A stretch of DNA of 64,000 nt, taken from contig BSYO01000035.1 in NCBI GenBank assembly GCA_033239525.1, positions 8,305,627 through 8,369,626 of the forward strand, written 5' to 3'. Origin of the DNA: Nepenthes gracilis (Eukaryota; Streptophyta; Magnoliopsida; Caryophyllales; Nepenthaceae). Numbering within the stretch: position 1 is the stretch's first letter; the number at the start of each line of letters is the position of its first letter. The position numbers and the translations under genes were made by a program. This document shows positions 15,601 through 27,600 of the stretch, piece after piece. The notes under the pieces are model-generated. The model saw only the letters and a program-made list of their open reading frames with translations, was not told where the DNA came from and did no database searches.

Positions 15601-18600
15601 GGATAATCTTAATAAAAGCAACTATATACAATAGGTGATAAATATCATTATGCTGATAGTTAAAGGCACACCTAGGAGCACCTAGGCTCGGGACTAGGTT
15701 TGTGCTATAAGCTGAAACATGTGTTTGTGATTTATTGTCAGAAATATATTTTGATATTTTTTCTTCTATCATAGTTTTAATAATTGAAATTCTTTACAAG
15801 AACATTCTGTATAGATCTTTCATGAATGGGTGCTGCACTTCCATTAGGCTTGCATTTACACCTATGCTCTATTGACCATTTGCAGCTGCTCCATGTGATG
15901 TACCATTGTTGTTGTGGCCAATCTCTGGCTGGCTGTCAATTGATGATGGACAGTAGTTTCAAAGTGTTGGTCAAAGGATGTGCCCTTAACCATCTACGCT
16001 TAACATCTTGTGTTTTAACAGCTTATACTAGTTCGAGTGTATCATATCAATCTGAAACGTGTGGTGCCGAAGCAGTTCGATCTTCATTCTCAGTGGTATA
16101 GTTAGGATGTCTGTGAATAATTGCCTGATAATGAGCAAGGTTGACCCTTCTATTTATTGGGGCTTATACTAGTTTGAGTGTATCATGCCAATCTGAAGGG
16201 TATGGTGACGAAGCGGTTCGATCTTCATTCTTAGTGGTATAGTGAGGATGTCTGTGAATAATTGCCTAATAATGAACAAGGTTGACCCTTCTATTTATTG
16301 GGGGTGGTAATGCCTTGGCGTGCCTAGCCTGAGTCATTCTGCACCAGACAATTATGATTCAATGATGGCAGCGTGCTATCTAGTGATAGCCAGTGGTTCC
16401 TTGGCCTTGATGAATGGCAACCATATGGCCCTTTGTCTTATAATAAATTTGATCAATGATCATATCTTTTGTTATTTGTTAACATCCATCAATTTTGACT
16501 CATTAATCATGATCAGTTGCTGCTATAGTTCCAGGCAAGCTCATTCATGTCCTTCATTGAAAACTATGTTGAAAGGGAGAAAACCAAATGCTTTGTTGAT
16601 CATGATGATGATGCACCCCTTGCCTTTCCCATGCAGAAAGTTGCTGCATCTGAGGCACCGGAGTTCCATAATGACCCTTTTACTGCTTGTGCTGTTGACG
16701 AAGTTGCTGATCATTATGATCAATTGGCTGTAATTGTTAAGCGAAAGAGATGCGATTGACCATTATGCAATCTAAGCCTTGGAATATCCTGCATTTGATA
16801 CTCACCTCAAGATGAAAGTCAAGGTGTTCTCTCTTTGTCGTTCGTCCTTCTTTTGATCTTACCAGATCTTTAATCCTTTAGAGTGGAATTTTTTTCCTCT
16901 TTCCATTGGGGACGACAAGTTATAGTATTATGCTTGCCTTTCAAGGAAGCTGCCTTAGTTAATATATCTTGGCACATTATTTAGGCTAAAGGACCCAAAG
17001 CGATCATGGAGGTAATGAACACTTGTGTTGCTTAAGCACTTGTCATTCTTCATCATGTTCTTTTCTTAGATGCAATTGTTGATCCATTCGATATCACCAA
17101 AATGATTAGATGCTTGACACCCACGTTAGCCTTCTTGAATTCAATATATCCATTTATTCTTATTCAAACCTCCTTATTAAGGAATCAATGTTTAGTAAGT
17201 TGTCAGCTTTGGTGGATTAATCATTAGCTTCCATTTTTAGACCAGGACCTAGAGAGATCACTTTCTCACTGCTTTAGTGAGACAAGCGTGAAGTGTATTC
17301 TGGATTATAGTCTACAAATGAAGATGCGACTCTATGGACTTATTGAATCTTCCCTAAAAGGGCGTATTTCATTTTGAATTTCACATAGTAGGCAACCAAT
17401 GCAAAAGGGCTCTCTCATCTTCAAGTTGAGTAATTGGTTGAATTTGCTAGTGGCGTGAAAGAAATAGCCTTCAAACTTGAGATTGAGAATGTAATGATTG
17501 TTGTTTTTGACAGTGGTACCACTATTAAAGAAGGAGATCTTGTCAAGCACACAGAATCTAATGTAGATATTCTTGCTAGAAGGCTATGCTAGGGCTGCGC
17601 TTAAACCATCTAGCCATGGATGCTCAATGGGGATCCTTGTATATGGTGTAACCAAAATCTAATTGAAAAGAAATGAAATGTTACAATAAATCACATCGAC
17701 TTATCTATTAATCATGTCCTATTTGCTACTAATTTGGAAGCTATAAAACAAGTTCATAATAGTTCAAAACCGGAATTGGCCCATCACTGCGAAGTGGCCT
17801 CCTTTGCTCATTTGGTCCACCTAAGATACTAATATCTTGGAAGTTGTTAGGAATGTCTTGTATTGACATGGTCTAAATGATTATCAAGCGTCAATGAAGA
17901 TGAGCGCTAGATTCACGATTATTCTAGGCAAATGTGCCCTCTCCCGGTTTCCACGTTTGATCCAAGCCTATTCCATGTATGAGCGTGTTCTATCCAAAAT
18001 ACTCATGCCTGATGTGTGCCTAATTAATGCGTAAGTGCATTTTTCTAGAATACCTTCACCTGATGTACGCCTAATAAACGCATCAGTGCACTTTATGTAG
18101 AATTCTTGCGTTTGAGTGGTGCACTTGTACTGGGATATGACTTTTTCACTCATGCCTTTGCGTTTGATGCGTATCCATGCAGCACATAGGCATTGCGGCA
18201 CTATTTTATAGACGGTCACGTATTTTTAATCTAATTTTCAACCCTCTCCATATATAAATCTCATCTCCTCATCAAAGGCATATTGATCTAGAGAGAAAAA
18301 AGGTTGCAACCCAAACACTCTCCTGAGAAAACTGAAATTATTATCTTAAGATTAAATTGTCAAGATTTTTAACCCATTGATTTCTTCCATTGTTTGCACA
18401 CTTGCTCCGACCTATAAATCTTCATTGGTATGTTAGTGGTGTGAATATTGGGATCCAGTAGTGTGCGAAGATTCTCCAACAAATGAAACAAATTTGATAA
18501 GAAGACTGAAAATTGTTGGTCTCGATGCTACGAGTAAATACGATGAGTTTTTTGATAGGAGTTACAAGTCATGAGTAAATTGGCTAAGGTTTATTGTATT

Positions 18601-21600
18601 TGTACTATCCAAGCTGTAAGTTAGCTTTCATATTGAATTATTATTGCTGGAGAAAGCCTGAAGGATTTTACTTAATAACTAATTGGTTATCAAGATTTCT
18701 CTTCGTTACCAAAAACTGTGCTTATATTTTTCATTGCTTCAGATTTATTTTGGTGATATATATTTCTATAAAAAATCAATCTTTTATTTACTTCTATTAT
18801 AGAATGTATTGTATGTGTGTTGTCTTTTTGTTCGTACTTTGCTTCTACTATTTTCATAAGGTCTAAACGGATCATAATTAGGGATTCCTTAGTCATTTCA
18901 AAAGCATTCTGAACAATTCCACCTTGGGGTTCAACCATAAATAGGGGCCACGATAGCTACCTTTGTCTTCTAGGTGTCATATGTAAGAAAATTTGAACCT
19001 CCATTCCAGCATCCAATGGTGCAGAGTGAAGGTCTAGGGTATTTTCTATGAGAATGGAACCCTCTTGTATTTGTATCGCTGCTAGTGGGACACCTTGAAA
19101 AAAGATACAATGTCTTACTCAAATTTGCCTCAAAGCTTGGTTAGGAAGCCCTTTTCCAAAGCAAAGGGATCTTCTTTTCAATGAGTTCGCTCAAGTTGAA
19201 GAAATTGTAAAATAAGATTTTGTGAAAGAATAGGAATAGGATATAGGATATAAAAGAGACTAGGGAATGATTATAGACTAAGGCTGAGCTTTTTTTATAC
19301 TTTAAAAGGTCTGTGGAACGCCTTAAGGCTCCTCATAAATAATGTTAAAAGCGGCTGCCTTATGTCCCTAGGATTAGGACTTCATGTAAGCCTAGTGGAA
19401 CTATTTTCTATTTCAAAACCTTTTATTTATATGTACTATATTCACTATATAGACTTTCCAATACAAAAAGAGAAGGAAATATGTTCTCTTAACAAAAGAC
19501 TTTCTTTCGATTACTCACCAAATCTATCTTAGAGGAAGAAATGTTGCATATTTGAAAAAGGTTGACCTTTCTTCTCTAGGAAATCCATGATTCTTATTAG
19601 AACGAGTTGACAGTAGCAACATGTTGATTACATATTGAGAGTGAGCTACCCAACTTTCCCACACAATGATTGAGGTGCTAAGCCAGGTCAACTATGCTTA
19701 TTAGCCCTTTCTCATCGTATGGATAGTGTGAGCCTTTAAAATATTTTTTCGTCAACTGGACATGTCTTTAAAATATTTATGTTTCATTGACACCTTTTAA
19801 ATGTGTTCTATCCTGAAGCATGTTGGTCAAAGAAGCCCTAACCTTGAATGGAACTTCATTACTAGCTTCACTTATTTAACTCTTTGCGAGGGAGGAAACC
19901 ATCTTATTCTCTCTCTCTCTAGCAAGAGAGTGGGGGCATATCCTCTACGCTTCAATGATCTGATAGTGGCTATCACTCTCACTTGAATACATTAGTTGAG
20001 AGGGTTTCAAGTTCACTATTGTGATTGTGCTACAATAGCGGTTGGCTACTAATCTAATATATCCCTACAAGGTCACCTAAAATAAAGTAATAATGGAATC
20101 ATATATGAAAAAGAAAATGCTACTATTGTTTTATGCTGTTGTTTTGAGATCTTAACTTGTAACGTCTTATGGTCTTCTTTGAAAGAGAAACCTCGGCAAA
20201 GGAAAATCTGCTTTCTATGTTAGAATAGAATTTTTGAGAAGTACTGAAAGCATCCCAGAAAAGACCTCTTCTTACTAGCTCATTTGGTTAATGCCATATG
20301 TTTCATTTCTAAGAATTGCTCTGATGTCAAGACTTGAGAGTTATGTTCCTAAGACAAGGATTTATAGTACTTAGAGGCCATTGCCCCTCACGGATAGATA
20401 AAGCCTTATATCTTGTTAACATCTTTGCGTTCCATCAAGAGATGGACCATTCAATTGATATCAACTAATATCATAAGAAAAAAAGTCATTCTGCATTGAC
20501 TCTTTGTTTCACATCAATTAAAATAGCTTACTAAAAGTGGTAGTTCAACTAGCCGTCTATTATGACATGCTACTCATTCTATCTAGAAGTCAATTATTCT
20601 TAATTCAATTGATAATGTATGTTAAATTAGTTAGTGCCGGAGCTGGAACAATTACTTCAATAGATGCCATTGTAAAGTAGTAAGTTACTTTCTAGCGTTT
20701 GGTCAATTTCTTTCTTTTAGTGATTGAAGTGGCAAACCACGGGATTTTATTGTTGTCGTCAAAGTGCTTGATGTAGTCACAACTTCCTAGCTATTGGAAG
20801 CAATTAGACTACCTGCTTTTAGGTCTAATATCTCAATTATTGGGAAAACTTTCTTGTTCTTCAATAGGAACATAGAATGAAGCTCTAATTGCAACATTCC
20901 ATTCTCTAGGATAGGGAAAACACAGTTTCTCCTACTTAAGGAAGTCTACTTTTTTGTTCTTCTTTGTTAGAAGTCTTAGCCAATTGGTGACCAGCTTTCA
21001 AAAAAGCACCTTTAGGCGGCTATGTCATGAAAAGTGAGTCATTGTCAAGTATATCCATTTCTAGTTGAATAGATTTGAGTATCATAAGAGACCACCAACC
21101 AAGTATTTGATTCTCTTTCAGACTCTTTTATAGCTGAGTATTATCTTTCAAGTTGAGCTTTAGATTTTGTATAAAAGAAAAAAAAGATCCTAAATAGACT
21201 CTAATAGTCTAAACACAAGGCTTGTGATGACGATTTGAGAACTTCATGAATGTGCCAATAAAGGCTAAAAACAATCTGTGATAAGTAAAGATCAACGCCT
21301 GTGAACTGCATCTGAAACATTTGTAGAAAAATTTCACCATAATTCCATAAAAGTAGTGCTAGCAATGAACTTTATGATCTTACTTATGTAATTATGTTTC
21401 AAGTCAAATTGATAATTTCAAAGTGTAAAGTAAAATCTTGTAAAATATACGCAGAAATCAATTTATCAAAATTCATTAGAAGAAAAATGATCCTGATGAT
21501 ACAAATCAATTTATGTTTGAATTTCAGCAGGAAATTAAAAAATAATAATAATATTCCCAGAATAATGTGATAAGAATTTTCTATGCTCATATATATAGTG

Positions 21601-24600
21601 TATTAATGGCATGAAATTTAAGGTCTAACATACATGACAAACTAGTGTACTAATGAATGTGATTGTAGTTATGATAAGATACAGAAGAAAAAAAACTAGA
21701 AATGCAATGATTTTTAAGGATGGTTGTAGAATTTGTTGGACAACTAATTTTTTTTCCCCTTGTAGTTAAAGATTAAGATAAGTTGAGATATTTTATTTCT
21801 TAATACTGAAAAGAAATTATGTGGCACCAATATCAGTGGAAACAATTGTCATCTATTTGCTGTAGTGGTATGCCCACCTTGGATTTTTTTTCAACATAAT
21901 GATCTCTTCAAATGTGTTGGTGCTGGTAATTATGCCATGTAATGGTTACTGTTTATCCATGTAAGCTCGTATTTAGCATTCCTCTTGACAACTATCTTCA
22001 TGTTCCTTCCTTTCAGTTCTTTAAGAAACGGCAGCCCAGTGAACAAGGTTTCCTAAATCTTGCCTGTTAACATGTATGCAACTTTATCCATATATTATGA
22101 AGAGGTTGTTTAAGTGGTCTAAATCAGTGGCTGGCTTCCAAATTTTAATAATTTTATTGTTGCACAAAGACTCACCAATGGAATTTGTTTTTTCAGCTGA
22201 TGAAATTTTCTCTCCCCATATCATCCCGTAGAAAGTCCACTGACAATTGGCTTGTGAAACCTTAGAACTTCCTATGGTAAAGAATATGAAAACAAAAACA
22301 ACATCAATGACAAAGATAAATGTTAGATAAATTATGTTGATCAATGAAACATTTATCCCCTTACCTAAAAAAACAAAAAATGAAAATTTTTTTGCATGTC
22401 TCTATCATATTGATTTTATTGTCTTATCATTGTAGCCTGTGTAACGGAGGCCCACTAATCTACTAAAAATTTAGAATCCTTAATTTAGTCGACTGCTGAA
22501 TGGAAAACCTTTGAAAATCTCAAGAACAAATACAGACCTACCTTCAAAACATTGTCCATCACATTTCACACAAATAAATCCTCTTAATAGCAAAACATTA
22601 TTGGTATGAGTAGTGAGAACTCCAATTGAAAGGTCCTTAAGTTTTATGAGAATATACTTGAGTCCAAATGTGACTGATTGCCACACTTGATTTTACCTTG
22701 TAAAATTTCAATTAACAACCCATTCTCACCATGCTACTGTTCATGCTACTGCCATCACTCTTAATCTCCCCATTCACCCTTCTTTCCATTGTGAATTGGA
22801 GACTGGAATAATATCCGAAGAACCCTCTAGAAAGTCAATGGCCAATAAAGATGATGGGATGCATCAGCAATAGATGGGCAACAACTGCAAACCTTTACTT
22901 TCTTCAAAAATCAACATCAATCATAGAACTCAAGCCAGTGTATGTCACGAATCCCTTTTTTCTCCACTCACTAGATCTAGGGTTCTTCATTCTTCCTTAA
23001 GTTGCCACTGAGGAAAGAATCTATATGTTCATTGAAGAGATGCCCCTCCAGTGTGATTATGAGTTTGATTTTGAACATTTATCTTAATTCCGATGCTTTT
23101 TGTTTTTGGAGCCATGATGTGGTGGTGCAAATTCATTTGCCAATTAGATTATAATAATAGGAACACGTTTATGCCAACTCTATGACTTAAGTCATGCTAG
23201 AACTAGAAGACCATGGGTCATCAGAAATATTATCATGGATTCTCTGAATTTATGGCTCTGTTTGTTGGAGTTTTTCTTTTTAATTTCAAGAGATTGTCTT
23301 TTAATAGTTTATATTCTGAAAATTTTGTGGAACATCATTGATAGCATTGTCTGTATATTGCTGCTGGTGGCGGCCGTGTTTGTAGGCCACTTGTCATTGC
23401 TGAAAATATTTTGCATGGATCCCCTGAATTGTTTTTTTTTTTTGGTTTATCTAAAGATCACTTATTAATAGTTTACATTCTGAAAACTGACTTTGTGGAA
23501 CATCATCTATAGCGCTGTGTGTATATTGCATCCGATGGCGGTCGTGTTTGCCGGCCACTTGTTATTGCTGACAAAGGTGTGTCTAGGATAAAATGGCACC
23601 ACATGAAAGAGTTGTTGGTGAGTAACATGAACTTTGACTTAATAGAGAGGATAAAGGGGGTCTATATTGTTCTAATTATGTGAATATATTATTGTAGGAT
23701 GGAGTACGCACCTTTGATGATTTTCTGCGTGATGGTTTGATCGAGTATCTTGATGTTAATGAAGAAAATAATGCCTTGGTTTGCCCTTATCTTGAATGTA
23801 TTTGATTATATTTTACATTTTGGATGACAATGATGGTTGTGACATCTGATTTTTTTTTTTCAGATTGCACTTTATGAGGGAGATGCATTGCCTGAAACAA
23901 CTCATATTGAAATTGAGCCATTCACAATTTTAGGGGTTTGTGCGGGGCTGATTCCTTTCCCCCATCACAATCAATCACCTAGAAATACCTATCAGGTATG
24001 TCTTCATCATGGCTCCTCTTAGTACTAGCTTTCCAGGTGCTCAACTTTATTGTGTTCTGCTGAATTGTTAAAATTCTGATACAATTTTATAGTGTGCCAT
24101 GGGAAAACAAGCTATGGGGAATATTTCATATAACCAGGTTAGTGAGAGTCATAACAAGTGGTTTCTGCTTCCTTTTGTTCTTTTTACTTCTTTTGGATGT
24201 TTTTGCTGCATGTTACTGTGACTGGCCATTCCTGAAAAGTGTGTTATTGTATATCTACTTCCAAGAAAGATTTAAATCAATAGCTTTCATTTTTGTTATT
24301 TTATGGAGGACCTATTGTTCTCTTGCATGTATTTTTCTCTTTGTCAACTACAGATCTATTGCATGGTTATAGCAATGTGTATCTTGACTGGTCTCAAAAG
24401 GTGTAATTTATTCTCACAAGTCTATGAGAGTGCCGCTTAGTTTTATCTGGTAAGACAAGAATACATCCACAGAGAATTATGTTTTTCGCGTGAAATTTAC
24501 AAGATTAAGGGAAAGGTACGAGATTTAAAAAAAAAAAACTCTAAAACAAAGTAAAAATCACAGGATTGGATTTTTGGAGTGCTGTTAAATAACTAATGTG

Positions 24601-27600
24601 AACATAAAATTAAAAAAAAAATAACAAAAAAAAATATAACTAAGAAAAATCATAAAATGGAGGATATACTTACTACTTGAAACATAATAAGAAATCAAAT
24701 AAAAATATTAGAACATGCATAATTAAGACTTGTAAGAAATAAAAAAAATTAATACTTTAAAATCCAAATTAAAATAACAAAAAATAAATCAAATCAGATT
24801 TGTAAGAAATAAAGCTAATAATAAACAAATAATGGCAATAATATGCAGTATAAAAAACAGATTCCTTGAAATAATAGTTTAAGGTAAAGGAAATGTTTTT
24901 TCATAAAAATGACTGAATCTAATAAACAATAAAAAAACAAATGAAGATTGTATCAAAAAATAGATTTCAAGAAAAGATGAAATTACCGAGCAAAACTGAA
25001 AGTGATCGATTGAAAAGTTGCATGATTATATTAATAAAAAATGAAAACTTTGAGAGATAGAGTGAGAAATTTTGACAGCTAATGGCTTACTACTCAATAA
25101 TTAAATTAAAAAAATAGAAAATCTAAATCTTAAAATCTTTAATTTTTTTTGTCTCCTAATCTCTGCAACAAGAACTCTCAAGAAACTTCTTCCCATACCC
25201 CCAAAGCTGCCTTCCCAAGCTCGTTTAAAAATTGCTCCTTCCAACAACTCTCCAAAATCTCTCTTGTATTTCTCTCCTTTCTTTTATGTCTTTCTTACTT
25301 CTCTTTTCCTCGTTTTCATTACTTTCTTCTATTTCTTTCATTCTTTTTTTTCCCCCTTTTTTTTTCTTTCCTTCTTTTCCTTGATCTTCTTTCCATTGTT
25401 TTCCTTACAAGATTTTGCGGTTGTTGGGTTTCGTATATTTTGTATGACTTGTCCTATTTAAAAGCATTGGATCATTTTATTGATATCACTCTCCTTGGTC
25501 TAGCAAATAAAATAGTGAAGTTAAATGCATAAGTTAAATTAAATTATTATAGAATGACAATGAATAAGTATGAGTAAAAGTGTAATTTTTAGTGTTTTAT
25601 CACATTTTCCTATCTATTCATCTCTAGTCTCTTAGAAATGTTAAAAGATAAGAAAATACTAAGATTTAAATGAGAAATCCACTTTGATAGGACTCACAAT
25701 TGCATTTGGCATATGCAACAAGCCTTTAAACCCCCATGTGACTCCAGTGAAAAAGTGTAGTTTCGTGAGGGTTTTCAGTTATGATAACCACAAATATCTC
25801 AATTTCCTTATAAAATATTGCATGAATGCTACCGTCTCAACTATTAATCTAATGAACAATCTAATTCAAGCACGTAACTCAAAAAGAAAGATATCTCAAT
25901 CATTCTTAAATTAAACATTTAGAGAGTTCAAGTGTGTGTAATTATATTTTTTTGTCAAGTTCCATTATACATTGGTACACCTAACCCCATCTTTTAGCCT
26001 CGGTTTCAAAGTTCACTAGATGTACACTCTAAAAAGAATGGTTGAACTTGCAGGCAACTCTGAAGAGTTGTGTATATAAATGAGGAAATGCATGTAAAAA
26101 TTAAAGTGGAATAACTTTAGCATGAAGAATGTTATAATGAATGAAAGAACTTGTCACAGCCCTATGAAAGGAAAACTTATATTCAAGTAGAACTAAACCA
26201 AGCAAGCAAGATTAATTTATATATGTGGACCATGTTTTACTAAGGTCTTTGGCGGTTGTAATAGGGATAGGTTTTTGTAGCTACAAAGAAGTGGTATAGA
26301 GTACACAAATGCCTTGAGAGAGTCACAATCACTCCCCTTGTTTTTTCTTCTTCAAATACACCCACAAGCACAAACATTTTTTCCTCTTTTTCTCGTCTTC
26401 ACCTTTTTTATCTTTTTTAATTCTTTTTTTATTATTTTTTATTTTTTTTTGAAGAAGAGCACTTACTTTAATATTCAAATTCCTAAACCAATTAATTTCG
26501 TAGTGTCTTTTTGTTGGAATACCAAAATATGTGACAACATCTACTCTTGCCTCCTATTTATTTTTTTACCATGTACTTTTTAAACCTCTCTCCATTAATA
26601 ATCAATGTTTTTCATTGCGTAAGGGTAGGGTAAGTGTATAACATGTCTAGGTCAATTGTCACCGTAGGTAAACCAAGGAAAATAATTGCAAATTTCAAGT
26701 TCATGCACAATAGGCTTGATATGATTTCAAGTGGTGAATGTACGAGGAAGGAAATAGGCTAAAACTCAAAATATCTAAAAATGTGACTTTTAGTCATTCA
26801 CAAGGCAAATAATAATAATCCATGTGTAAAAATCAGGTATGTAACTTTGGTTAATTTAGTTATAAATATAAGTTTAAAGCAAATATAATGAAACTATTCA
26901 AGGAAACATTGAAAACAATAATCATCATAAGAGAAAGTATAGATACCCTTTCAAATGAAGAATGGTCTCAAAATCTCACTCAGATAACAAGCCTCCACCA
27001 TAACAAGTTATCTACGTACTATTACAATAAGTGTAAGGATAAGACAAATGTGTGTAATATAGCTATCCCTTTCAAAATGAAATCATAAGATGTCACAAGA
27101 CTTAAAAACAGTAGAGTTGATGCTCAAATTTGAAAGTTCGTAAGATCTTTTCATAAATATTGGTATTCACTCCTATTTTATAAGTACTCAGCAACAATTC
27201 TGAGATTAATTTTTTTGAAAAATGTAAGAAAAACATATAGTAGGTATGCATGAAAATGGATTCTCACCCCCACCTAAATCAAATATCGTCCTGAATATAA
27301 TACATTTAGCAAAATTATGGGTAAAAAGAGAAAAGAGGGTACTTGAATGTTCTACATATCATAAGAATACTACTGGATGCGTAACATCATAATTAATGTT
27401 AGTTCATAAGATAAATAAATGTATAAAAGAAATATAAACCTATTCCTACAACAAAAAACTAGAAAATAAAAAAAAATATGAAAGATAATTACTCAATAAA
27501 TGGTAAGCCTACCAATTAGAAAGACTCCACACTAGAAACATAAGGCTCGAGAAATGGGTATAGTCTATGCCCATTCACTCCACATCAATTGCCATTCTTA

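Larger units (their letters stand above)
12354..15650 (-). mobile_element. Decayed antisense Ty1/Copia element, about 3.3 kb
   Basis: Two similar AT-rich segments (12354-12560 and 15458-15650) flank a reverse-strand Copia reverse transcriptase/RNase H remnant. Just inside the high-coordinate copy, GAGCTTTAATATCA (15444-15457) resembles the complement of a methionine-initiator-tRNA primer binding site, as expected for the 5' LTR of a minus-strand element. At about 3.3 kb it is shorter than an intact Copia element, so internal sequence has been lost. Gag, protease and integrase were not recognised in 13920-15440. It lies antisense to NRPC2. Confidence 0.7.

Noticed and set aside
23235..23468. 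Plus-strand 77-codon open frame over the duplicated exon
   Set aside because: It is in a different frame from the exon-4 coding sequence, so it is a shadow of the duplication.
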